Assembly (NCBI GenBank): GCA_905182995.1
Contig: CAJJDP010000166.1
Coordinates: forward strand, 62,001 to 126,000
Length of the DNA: 64,000 nucleotides
From: Paramecium octaurelia
Lineage: Eukaryota; Ciliophora; Oligohymenophorea; Peniculida; Parameciidae
Reading direction: 5' to 3'
In this document: positions 23,432 through 34,681 of the stretch, piece by piece
Numbering within the stretch: position 1 is the stretch's first letter
How the letters are laid out: the number at the start of each line of letters is the position of its first letter
Notes under the pieces: generated by a model
The model's database searches: none
Seen by the model: only the letters and a program-made list of their open reading frames with translations
What the model was told of the DNA's origin: nothing
Made by a program: the position numbers and the translations under genes

Positions 23432-26206
23432 ATGTCATAAGAAGTCCAACTTTTCTTCATATGTCCTATCAAGGAAGAGGATCGACGCAATGATGCATCC
23501 CTAAAAGATTACAGGTACTTGCAATACATGGGACAGAACAAGGATGCAGCTATTCTATTTTCCTTGATTCATTATGCTTTGAATAGAAAATAACCTAAAA
23601 TCTTACAAGAATTGACAGAACTTATAGGCTGCTCTAAGAACACGTCAAATTATTTGGAAATTAAAAATGCCATCCAATAATCGACGGATCTAAGGAATCC
23701 TGTATAGATGTTCTTTTAAAAACTATTTTAAGTAGACCAGATAAGTGAAATTGCTCAAAAATTATTATACGAGTTTTGTTATTAGAAAAGATTGATGCAA
23801 GGAAAGGAAATTTCCTATCTCCATTTGGCTTTATATTTGAGAATAAGGATTTCGATTAACAACAATGAAAATTATAACAACTAGTCCACGGATTCAATTG
23901 ATCTAAAACGTACAAATAGTGAAAAATACTTTTATTTGATCCCAGAACCAATAATCTACAAAATACCCACTAATTATTGTTCTAATTGCAAAAGCATGAC
24001 TGAATAAATTATTTTGTTGTGTTCACACTAATTTTGCTATAAATGTCTTCCTGAATTTTCTCCTTCATTTACTTGTTGTGGGAAATAATACTTCAAAATT
24101 AATACATTAAGGGAAATGGAAAAAATTCTTAAATTCAAAGAATATAATGAAAGAAGTAAAGAATTGAAAAAATATTATGAAAGCACAAAACAATGTATTC
24201 AATAACAACTTCAGGAAAATAAAAAATAACAATTAGTTTTAATAACTGATGATCCTTAATAGGAATGTGATTTATGTTTCAGAAAGTTCTAATATTAATT
24301 ATTTATTTTACGTGTTTGCAAACATCGATATTGTTACGATTGTATGTTTGAAAAGAAATACTAAAATTATTGTTTAGTTAATAAATGCTATGAGAGGATT
24401 GATTATTTAGAATTTAATAATTATATAATCTAAACAAGAAATGATTGTAATGAGTAGGTAGATAAAAAGCAAAATCAAATATAATAAAAATAATCTGCTT
24501 CATAAGAATCAAGAATAATGGAGTTTTGTTCAAAATGTAATACAATCTAATGGTATAAGTTATTTTAAATCAAAAACTGCAATCATAAATTCTGCAATTA
24601 GTGTTTATAAAAAACCAATATGAGATATACTACCCTGAACTGTTTGGCATTCTAATGCAGAGAGCAATTTAAATCAGAAGATTACTAAAATTATATTAAG
24701 TAATTATAGGAGGAGTCAAAGTCAGAGCAATTTCAAAGTCAAAGAAAAAATATCTAAATAAAACTTTCATTATTTAAGTGTGATAATTGTTTAATTGATA
24801 GGGATGAAAAAGAAAATTATATCTTAAATTGTGGTCATTCTGTCTGTTAAATATGTATCGTTAAAGATTATTTTCTATTCGAATGCTGCTAAAGCTCATC
24901 TAAAGATTAAGAATATGTTAATTTTCGTAAAAATATTATTGTGAATTGTAAAGGTTGTTAAAACAATTTTCCTTTGAAAAACCTTTATATATTACCATGT
25001 AAACATGAATTTTGTTGTATTTGTTGTTAGAATATAATGTAAAGAAAACCCTATAAATGTTTGGAAAAATTATGTGAGAGAAATTTAGTTTATACTATTT
25101 CCTTGAATAAGTTCATTTCGGATCAAATAGCAGAGTAAAAAAAAGAAAGTGAATAAATAATCGACTCTTATAAAATTTCAAATTAAAAGGAAGAAGAACC
25201 TACAATCGATAATAAATTAGAAAATCAAAGCAAAAATAAAAGCCATCATATTGTTATTCATGAGGAAGAAAAGCTGATTGAATAAAACTCTACTTAAAGT
25301 TTTACACTTCAAGAGAACATCAAAACTGAAGAAGAAAAATCAGTTTCAGTTCAAAATTCAGTAAAACTTTTATAGGATTTTAAGCAGCATAAATAAGATA
25401 ATCCAAAGTAACAAGAAGAATGTATTTAAAAATAGAAGGATACTCAGGTATCAAATGAACAGAATCTAATACTAAATTAAAATCAAAAAAAATAAAATAA
25501 ATAGCCCTTTTTTGAAGCTGACAAAGTTTCTTAGATGGATGAGGACGAGATAATCTTTAATAAATAATTAGATGAAATTAAATTCGCTGATGAGATGGAG
25601 TCTGAATTTTAAACTGGATTTTGTACAAATTGTTATCAACAATTTTCTTTGTTTAACAGGAAGTAAGAGGTAAATTGTAGATCTCATGAAATAGGAGTTT
25701 GCTGCACTTTAACAAAATTTAGAAATTGTCCACAATGCGAATAAACAAAAACAACTAATAAAATGAGGATAAAATAAAGCTTAATTTTACCGACTAATCC
25801 TCTAGAAATCGAAAAAATTTTTGAAACTACTCTACCAAAAACAGCCTTAACGAATTATTGGCATCAACCAAATGAATAAACTTATTAAAGTCCGAGTGAG
25901 AAATTTCAAAATTTTGATAGACTCAGATATACTGAAAGTTCAGCAGCAAAACGAAATGTTACTACTGATACGATAAATAAAAGAGTTTTGGAAAGTCAAA
26001 AATAGATTGATGATAAATATAAGTTAAGAAATGATTTAACTTTACAACGCTACCAACCTTAACCTTAAGCTTCATCATATTATCCTGTGAAATTTGATAG
26101 ATATAATTATGGAAGGCCTGATCCAGATTAAAAATTAGTATTAAATAGTAACAACTTTGCTTAGATTCACAGAAATCCTACCTACTCTTAAAAAAGATAT
26201 ATTTGA
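23432..26206 (+). CDS. Multi-RING-like zinc-binding protein (six Cys/His modules)
   Basis: 924 residues, no intron required. After a ~170-residue helical N-terminus come six zinc-binding modules around residues 180-215, 278-325, 366-410, 450-490, 507-550 and 730-770. The first five share CxxC ... C-x-H-x2-[FYV]-C-x2-C, for example LLCSHQFCYKCL, RVCKHRYCYDCM, KNCNHKFCNQCL, LNCGHSVCQICI and LPCKHEFCCICC, each usually followed by another Cys pair. That is a RING-type core, suggesting E3 ubiquitin ligase or protein-binding function, but loop lengths deviate from classical RING fingers. The region between modules five and six is acidic and Gln/Glu/Lys-rich. The next two genes carry the same kind of module, suggesting local duplication. 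Enzyme activity is unproven. Confidence 0.8.
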
Positions 26207-26338
26207 TTTATATTAATATATTTTACAATTTTGAATCATTTATGCAATTGAGATAATAAATTGCCTGCTTTAAATGATTATCAGAGAATTAATACAATAA
26301 TATTTTCAAGTTATTTAATAAATTATAATACAAAAAAA

Positions 26339-27211
26339 ATGATTTAGCAGAATCAGGTTGACATTAAAAAATAAAATTAAATTCTAACATTCCCTTATGA
26401 TGTGGAATTTCTACTAAACAATATACTCGTACAATCATAGATTGTTATAATTGGAAAAGTTTTTAATTTAATTGGACAAAATCTTTTGGAAAATTTCGAA
26501 AAAAACAAAAGACAAATCCTAATTCAAATTTTAGAGGTATGGTAGTCTGAATACTCAAAATAGAAAGAAATAAAAGTTAAAACAATTATCAAGTCATTTA
26601 CAATATAAAAATCTAATAAAAAATATAAGTATACAATTAATTTGGATTTAAATGATAATATCTCGTTACATAGTGATCTAAGTATTGAATTTGTGAAATC
26701 TTTTGAAGGGGAACCTAGTATAAAAAGGGATCAATTTTTTTATTTTAATATGCTTGATGAATTAAATAGATGTAATAATCAAACAAGGTAAGAGACATAA
26801 ATATTGTGTAAATTATGTCGAGATTAGAACACCAATTTTTTAAAGTGTGTTTGCTATGAATGTTTAAGCAAAATATTTGATTATCACCCTATAAATAATT
26901 TTTAAAATGACAAAGTTAGCATCACAAGATTAGATTTTGAGGAATAACAATAATAATATCGATTGTAAATGAAATATAACAACAAAGTACTATGTACTTA
27001 GCTACAAAAGGAATAATGAGACATTCTCTTAATAACTCAATTTATGAATCTATATCTTTTAATTAAATTTAACATCATTTCTCATCCTGTTTTAAAAAGT
27101 ATAGGTCATGCAGTTTTCGAACAAGAGAACTCTATGATAGATATTTAAAGTTTATTGTTAAAATCATTTTTGAAAATAAATTAAAACTCCATTGATTATT
27201 ATTAATTATGA
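26339..27211 (+). CDS. Unknown protein with a degenerate RING-like Cys module
   Basis: Begins MIQQNQVDIKKQNQ. A CxxC ... C-x-C-x2-C cluster (LCKLCRDQNTNFLKCVCYECL) near residue 165 resembles the modules of its neighbours, but with the His replaced by Cys. Unspliced, it stops at TGA 27017-27019 (226 residues). A 27-nt GT...AG intron (26994-27020) that contains that TGA would extend it in frame to TGA 27209-27211 (281 residues), adding LLITQFMNLYLLIKFNI and more. I give the longer span because the extension has good composition, but the intron's 3' end (ATGAG) is atypical. Upstream halves are Ile/Lys/Asn-rich with no family recognised. Confidence 0.55.
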
Positions 27212-27693
27212 TAGTCAATAGAATATATAATGTTTGTTGTTTAAGGTAGTTATAAACATCTATCATGTGCAACTTTTTTCATGAAATGTAGGATGAAAAA
27301 AAAATTATCTCAAAAATTATGAGATAAAAAATGTTATAAAATGATTGAATCAATATCTTTCAAGCCATCTATGATAAAATTAAGACTTTAAATTCTGACC
27401 AAACCTAGATCTTGTCAAAATAGATAGTATAATAGGGAGAGTCTAGACATATGAGATTTTAGAACTCCACTGTTTATAGAACTTGCAGAGTCTTTTTGAG
27501 GCTTATATTATTTTAAAATTCAAATAGCAAGGGCTTGTAAAGATATATTGAAATTGGTAAAAAGAATGAAATTTAGAATGCTAACAGAGTGGGTTTTGTA
27601 AAATCTGATGGTTTCTATAGCCTAATGAATTCTATTTGAATTATCATACTTATGTTAGCGCTTTAATTAAAATTAAATTATATAATTATTAGT
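27212..27693. other. Intergenic, nothing recognised
   Basis: About 480 bp without a long frame on either strand and without tRNA-like or repeat structure. It probably holds the 3' end of the preceding gene and the promoter of the calpain gene. Confidence 0.5.
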
Positions 27694-30295
27694 ATGATAA
27701 AGTCATCGCTAAAGTGTGTCAAATGTCAACAGGAAACAAAAGAAAGTGCGTCTTATAAAGCAAAATGTGGACATTTGTACTGTAACAAGTGTATAGATCA
27801 AATAACTGCTGAAGGGGGTTCCAATTGTTCAGAGAAATCATGCACTAATTTTCTAAACATAGCTGATCTCATGAACAGACAATTCCAAAAACTATCGAAT
27901 AGCAATCAAATGGTGTTTGGGAAATAGGTTACCATGTTTCCAGGAGATCCCAAAAAATTAGGTAAAAATGGGAAGTTATCTCATAGCATCGCCATCTCAA
28001 TAAAACAAAGCAACGGCTGTAAAACAGAACAACTAAAACTTAAATACTCCACGAAATTAGTAGAAAAATACTCTGCCTAGAAGATCAGTTTAAGAACGTT
28101 CTCCTGTGGCAATTTAAACAAAATCCAAATCTTAAATGCAGAAAGTAACAGATCGTGTTTTGCAGCAATAAAATAGTGCAAAGGTGATTAACCCAAAACA
28201 GCAATAAACCTAATAAAGATAACAAGCATAGGTAATTCCATAACAGCAAGTGTAATAACCTAAATAATAACAATTAAAATTGATACAATAAAATGTCTAA
28301 ATCTAACCACAAAAGCAGGAGATCAAAGTGGACATCGACAATAGAATGATCGAATCCTTCTCATATAAATGTGACTATTGCCATTCCAACAACTCAGGCT
28401 TATTTCATAATGAAATCTGTGATCATCGACTATGTTATGATTGCATTCAAAAATATTATGATGACTATTGTGTCTGCTTTGTCAAGGATTGCGGTTGGTA
28501 AATCAACTAAGAATAATTAAACTAATTCATGTTAACCTATGTCACCTTTCAATTAGGGGAAGTGGAGGAAGTCAAACTAAAAAGACAACAGTCCTCAAAT
28601 GATCAACAAGATATCCTAATAAGCAAGTTCCAATTTGAAGAAGTCACCTTGCAACACATGTAAATATCCAACATGAATGAATTCATTAAGACATTTGATG
28701 AACTCAAAATCAAGGAAAAAAATTACATCGACCTCAGATTTGGACCTAATGACAAAAGTGTGGGATCCAATTACTCAGTTACCTGGTAAAGATTGAATGT
28801 GATCTTCAATGGGGATTATTAGTTTTTTGCTAAAGCAAACGATAACAAAAGGTTTGGGCTTGGTAAGTACATTGGGCCTTAAGATATCATATAAGGTCAA
28901 TTAGGAAACTGCTATTTACTGGCCTCAATATCTGCTTTGGGAAATAGAAGACCCGATTTGTTATTGGATGTTTTTATCACTAGAGCAATCAATGAATAGG
29001 GCATTTATTGCATTAGATTGTGTATAGATGGAATGTGGAAGGCCATCTATGTGGATGATTACTTCCCAGTTTATCCTAATTTAACACCCATATTTACTAA
29101 GGCCAAAAACAATGCAATCTGGGTCATGGTACTGGAGAAAGCTTGGGCCAAATTGTTTGGCTCTTATCAAAATAGTGCAGCTGGCTCAATGCAAGAAGTA
29201 CTCAGAGCATTAACTGGAGCACCAACAGAAGTTATCTGGACTCAATCTCCAGATTTCATTGCTCAACTTAGAAAATGTCTTGCCAATAAGGTTATCATGG
29301 TTGCTGCAACTTAAAGTAGTGATATCCAACCCATTACACAAGGATTGGTTCCAAATCATGCCTATTCAGTTCTGAAGATCAGATAAATCAATCATCCAAA
29401 AAGAGGATAAGTGGAATTGTTAAAATTGAGAAACCCTTGGGGAAAAAAAGAATGGACTGGAGATTGGGGATAGGATAGTCCATTGTGGACTCCATAATTG
29501 AGATAAGAGTTGAAATTGGATACAGAAGATTCTGGTGTATTCTATATGGATGTTGGATCCTTCATGCAATAGTTTAGAGACATTCATATATGTCATATCA
29601 AACAAGATTATTAATATTCAGCTACTCAAATCAAGTCCAGCAAGAAAAAGGCTGTCTATTATTCATTTAAAATTACTAAGGAAGGAGATTATTACATTAC
29701 TATCAATTAACGAAATTAAAGATGGGCAGGAAACCCTAAGTATAGCAATGCTAAATTGCTTATTTGTAAAAAGGAAGAAAACCATACATACACATATATT
29801 GCTGGTAAATTTAGCTAGTTTGGAGAAGTATGGTGTAAATGTACTTTAACAAAGGGTGAATATATTGTGTTTGCTAAGGTGATTTGGGAACATCATTAAG
29901 AATTTTTCTTTGTTCTCTCATCATATGGTATTGACAAACTGGAATTTAAATAAATAAAAAAGATTCCTGAAATGCTCCCCAGTGTCTTGATCAAAAAAGG
30001 ACTCGTTTAACATCCCAAACGAAGTTATGACACTATGGGATAACCCAAAATCCAAAGTTGCTATAATCTAGATAGATTAGATGGTTGGGGATATTATTTC
30101 ATTGACAACCAATCAAATGTTAAATTAATTAGCAAAATATCCTTTCATAAATTCTATGGGCTGAAATTTTGTAAACCTCATAGAGGAGTCACACTCAACA
30201 TTGAACTGGCTCCAGGAAAATAGTTTATTGCAGTTATCAAAGTGCTGTCTGGATATGAAATAGAATTTACTCAAAAGGTTCAATTTTAACAATGA
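27694..30295 (+). CDS. Calpain-type cysteine protease with two N-terminal RING-like modules
   Basis: 858 residues after one 25-nt intron (27962-27986). Residues ~8-50 hold CVKCQQE...CGHLYCNKC...C; a Gln-rich linker follows; a second module is at ~225-270 (KCDYCHS...CDHRLCYDC...C). Residues ~380-700 are a calpain core with the whole triad: Cys in GQLGNCYLLASI (~398), His in PNHAYSVLK (~547) and Asn in LRNPWGKKEWTGDW (~571). Two C2-like beta domains follow (WAGNPKYSNAKL, LDGWGYYF). Calpains cleave cytosolic targets, usually under calcium control. No penta-EF domain is seen, so this is a non-classical calpain. The RING-like modules resemble those of the two upstream genes. Proteolytic activity is expected since the catalytic residues are intact. 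Confidence 0.9.
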
Positions 30296-30383
30296 TTGAT
30301 TCTTATGTTTAGTTTATGTAATTTAGTATTAAAATTCATAAAAAATATTATAATTAAATAATAAATATTATAAACTAAAAAAG

Positions 30384-31333
30384 TCATTACTATTCCACAA
30401 CTCCTTCCATTTCTGTAGTAATCCCAGTACTCAAAAGATACACCTCTTGTTTTGCATCTTCTCCATTCTCTATAAACATAAACTAATCATTTCATACATA
30501 AAAAGTTCAAGAATTGCTAATATCTCAATTGAAACAACTCAGGAATTTTCAACTCGTCTAATTATTTCATCAATTCATAAGCAAAGTATTTCAGAGTCAA
30601 TTAATCCAAACTCACGAACTTTATCAACTCAAACTCTACATCTCCTTCTTAAATTGCTCTAAATTTATCAATTATGCTTACGAAAGGATGGCTCTTATCA
30701 ATACTTCTGCATGAAACTATTTTGGTATCTGGAAATTCGGAGTGTTCTATTCAGTAAATGAAATGGTTTTATGTCCTTTCTGTTATAGGCATTCTTTATA
30801 AACATTAAATATTTGCAACAAATCCTTTGCATCCTTCTATTTACATAAATTATTACTTAGTATAATGGCAATCGAGTATGAAAGATTTGGACGGAATTCA
30901 CATTTTCTGTGTTCGTTATCACTAACTCTCCAATTCTCACTATTGTTATAGAACTGCATTAATACTTTGTTATAGGAGATCATTTGTTTTATTATTATTA
31001 TCTCTAATCAATATATAACCATAAATTAAATACCGCTTTGATATGTAAGACCAGGCTGGCTCATGAGATGAATTCACTAACACATTTATTCCAAATATTA
31101 CCTACTACATCTACTAATTCTTCGACAATATCTGCTTATACGATTTAAATGGTTATCTAATTTACAGTACGCGTAGTTATCACTTTCGACTCTGACTATA
31201 AGCCTTACTTCTTTTCCTCATCAATCCCGCAAATATCTAATTAGTATTCTAATAATACTGTTTCCCATTCTAAAATTTTATTTTTATTAATAATTATAGA
31301 ACATAATTCTTAAATTCCTTCTTTCTCATTCAT
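30384..31333 (-). CDS. Six-exon gene, unknown protein
   Basis: 275 residues built from six exons. Introns are 31077-31101 (25 nt), 30940-30965 (26), 30837-30856 (20), 30659-30681 (23) and 30470-30497 (28), all GT...AG; the total is an exact number of codons. It starts MNEKEGIQELCS and ends GVVEQQ at TGA 30384-30386. Middle segments include RIGELVITNTENVNSVQIFH and the helical EFELIKFVSLDQLTLKYFAY. I do not recognise a family. Without the introns every frame is interrupted every 30-60 codons, so it is easily missed. Intron density (five in 0.95 kb) is the highest here. Function unknown. Confidence 0.65.
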
Positions 31334-33492
31334 TTATATTATTGACATACAATATCATTCATCTCACAACTCATTAAAATATGTATCAATTTATATTGGT
31401 TTCGAAAAGTTTTTCGAGCTGTTCTTAACTATTTCAATACTATAGATTGATGCATTACGTTTTAAATTATGACATAGTATAGGATACATAACAAACTAGG
31501 TCACGTTTAATAATTACAACCAGCTTCTTCAGTAAAAATGGTCAAATTTATAAATATCTAATTAATATATTCCATAAAACAGTTTATAAATAGTTTATAA
31601 AATATATTTCATGAAATCCTTTAAGTTTTATTTAGATTAGTTCGATTGATAGTTTGTGCTAAAATAGAAGATGTTAAGTTAATTTTGATTAGCAAATATT
31701 TAACATGAAATGTTCTTGAAAATTTGGTCTCTTCCATAAAAAAATACTATAAAACCTAATAGATTTTTAATTTCTTTCTAATAATTTAAGGTATAAGCTT
31801 TTTTGGTCAATTTAGAATGTATCTAATTAATTAATTTAGATTCAGTCCACTCACTTCAGTTTAGATACATCAAAGTCTTGAGAAGGCTATTTGTGATAAA
31901 TATAGCATTTAATTAATTATTTTCACCAATATTAGAAATACATAAATTAGTCCTCCGAAAATAAGTGTTTTCATATTGTAATATAAATTCTTTAATTAAT
32001 GATTGTTTACACTATTAACCATCAAATAAATATTAACCAAAGAGTAACAAAATAAAAATTCAATCAGCATATTTTATAATAATAAATATTCAATCAAATA
32101 GATTAATTCTTATAACAATTATTATATTTTACTAAAAATCACTGAATACTATTAACAATAATATGTTAAAGTCAACTTTTTGTTGATTAATATTTCCATT
32201 AATATTGTGCTACTTAATAATTTAGACAGTTCATTTAAATTGATTAAGGTGTGAAACACTTTTTAAAGATTTCTTTTCCCAAGAACACACTTAATTAATA
32301 ATTAATAACAGTGTTTGAAAACCTTAGATATTAATAATTCAAGATTAGAATGTAACCAGAAATAACTAATTTTTTGGAGGTTAAGATTTTCTGAAATAAA
32401 AATGATTATCTGCACACTAAGATTAGATGAACCACTATAGATTTTATAAATATGAAATATGAATATTATCATAAATTAATATCACAATAATCATGAATAA
32501 AATCTGAATTATCATAAGGTATTTGTTCACTAATAACAGTTGTGAGTTCATCTATGTATATTTATCTCCCAAATTCTGGCTTCAATATTTGCATGCAGTG
32601 CTAGAGAATTAATATATATATTTTACAATGATTGATTAGGAGTTTTCATTTCCAAAAGTTCCAGATTTCCTTAATGTTTATTGTAAATGGCCCAACTCAG
32701 ACAATCCTATTTTAGGTTCCTATTATAATTGCTTTTTTATTCTCTTATTGTTTTTGGCCATAATCTTAAAATACAAGATTTAAGATTAATGATGTTGCGT
32801 CTCTTTTACAAAAAGTGATTCAAATTTCTCTGCGGCTCGTATAATTTATTATGGAATATGTTATTTAATAGAACTCTCAAAACTTTTCATGATCAAAGAT
32901 AGTTAAATTAAATAATTAAAAATATCACTATAAATATCTAAATTTACAATAGTGATTTATTAGTGATTCATATGAGATTTGAACCCGCCTTAATTCATTC
33001 AAATTAAGCATAAAAATTACTCAGGTGATTAGCAGATGTTAATATTTCAATTTTATATATTAAATTTCAAGTTTTTCCATAGAACAGAGGATGATTCTCT
33101 ATTTTAATAATGGTAGATAATGAATTATTATTTAAGATAAGATTATTTTGTTATATATATTTTGTTATATATATAATTGTAAAAAGGTTCTAAATATAAT
33201 AATAAAAAAAAAACAGAAATATAATTTCAACTGTATGAAGTAATATGGGTATTGATTCTAAAAGCCTAATTTATTTTATAATAATTAGGTAGGCTTAAAT
33301 GTAAGAGTACTCTTTAAGGCCTTCAAAAAGATGGAGAATTTTAGATGAATGTGGATATGTAAAATTGGTATTTTGAAAATAATTAATAATTTATATGTTG
33401 CCTTTTTAGAGATATTTTACTGTATATTGGATAGTTTAAAATTGATTTATAATAATATTGTTTAATTAAAGCATTTATATAGGCAAAACTAA
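31334..33492. other. Long gene-poor stretch (2.2 kb)
   Basis: No frame on either strand combines length, composition and splice logic as the neighbours do. The longest plus frame, about 31689-32186, is low-complexity. Contents seen: a tRNA-like but unpaired segment near 32960-33040 (minus), AT dinucleotide runs around 33150-33175 and short poly-A tracts. For a macronuclear genome with gaps usually of tens to a few hundred bp, this is long. It may hide a decayed gene or noncoding RNA. Confidence 0.45.
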
Positions 33493-34670
33493 ATGTTTGA
33501 ATAAGATTATTATAAGAGAATTATCGACAAGCAAACAACCCCAAATAGGTAAACAATAAATACAGCCAAGCCTTGGTTTCCACAATTGAAGCATAGATTG
33601 GCTTTAAAAGGTAATGATGTTAGGATAATGTAGATTACGATTACAAGTTTTTTGTGTTGCCTCCAAATAAAATGGTGTCACTGTTGAAGAAATAAAAGAT
33701 CAATGTGCCGTCAGATGAGTAGATTAGGGAATTTTTGAGAAATCACTCCCTTAAACATATTGTGTAATATGATGCTGTAGACTTTAAAAACGTCGATAAG
33801 ATTTGTGCATCAAACAGTCCTTCGCCCTTGATGATAAATAAAAAGAATAGAAAACTCTTCATGTAACAAAATCCAAATACAAATTACAAACTGATCGAAC
33901 CAAAACCGTAGACAGCCCAAAAAGCATTTGATAGACAATCTTCAGTGTAGTTTAGTAAAGTAAGAGAGTTGAAATCACAGCAATTGGAAATAAGACCGAA
34001 TCGGGAAAACCTGGAAATAGATGTGAAAGGAATTAAAAGGAAGATGAGAATCCATGATATTTCAGCTAAGTCTACTCCCAATATAGATGCATCATCCAAT
34101 CTAAAATTCTTTGCCTAAAGCAGTAGAAAGAGAAATCGTAGAAGAATCGAACTTTTGAGACGTTCCTTGAAAAAGATCAAACTTTTGGGATTGTCGATCA
34201 TTGAAGTGATTCAGAAGCAAGTATTTAGTAAGAAAGCTTTTTCAAGTCAATTTTCAAAGGAATTTATATTTGCATCCAAATAAAATCGACTTGAACAGAT
34301 GTAGAGTTTTTTAATAACTCATCCTTATTTGGTGTTTCAATATGATTATTACAATATGACTGCCCTTCATTGGGCATGTAAATACGGTTATGTGGATATG
34401 GTTAGGATGCTATTGCATTACCACGCAGATTTCGATGCAATAGATTTGATGAATAGAACCCCATTGAGTATAGCGATAATGGAAAATCATTAAGAGATAG
34501 TTAAATTATTGCTTACACACGGTGCCTATCCTTGGAGCACTAGTTTAACTGATTTGAATGGTCCTCTGCAACGCAATCCAGAGATTAAGAGAATTGTTGG
34601 TTAAGCAAGAAGAATACAACTCTTTACTAAGTGGAGCAGACTAGAATAACCTACTTTGTGTATTTATTGA
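33493..34670 (+). CDS. Ankyrin-repeat protein
   Basis: 384 residues after a 23-nt intron (33611-33633) with in-frame TGA. The first ~240 residues are basic and unrecognised (KSSRKRNRRR-like patches, several Ser/Lys clusters). Residues ~280-350 contain two clear ankyrin repeats: MTALHWACKYGYVDMVRMLL and RTPLSIAIMENHQEIVKLLL, with the TALHWA/TPLSIA starts and the GAYP turn of the second. Preceding sequence (LEQMQSFLITHPYLVFQYDY) looks like a third, divergent repeat. Ankyrin repeats bind other proteins; the partner is unknown. The stop lies 12 bp from the 3' end of the minus-strand EZH gene, so these two genes are convergent and nearly abut. Confidence 0.85.
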
Positions 34671-34681
34671 TTGATAAGTAA

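Noticed and set aside
30447-30662. Plus-strand 71-residue frame
   Set aside because: Antisense of exons 5 and 6 and two introns of the minus-strand six-exon gene.
30384-31333. Pseudogene with several frameshifts
   Set aside because: All frame changes are resolved by five GT...AG segments of 20-28 nt, and the total length is an exact number of codons.
31689-32186. 166-codon plus frame in the long gap
   Set aside because: Composition is low-complexity Ile/Asn/Lys without motifs; runs of this length are expected by chance with one stop codon in AT-rich DNA.
32960-33040. tRNA on the minus strand
   Set aside because: A B-box-like GGTTCAAATC is present, but the T-stem pairs at only three positions, no 7-bp acceptor stem forms, and no clean anticodon arm fits.
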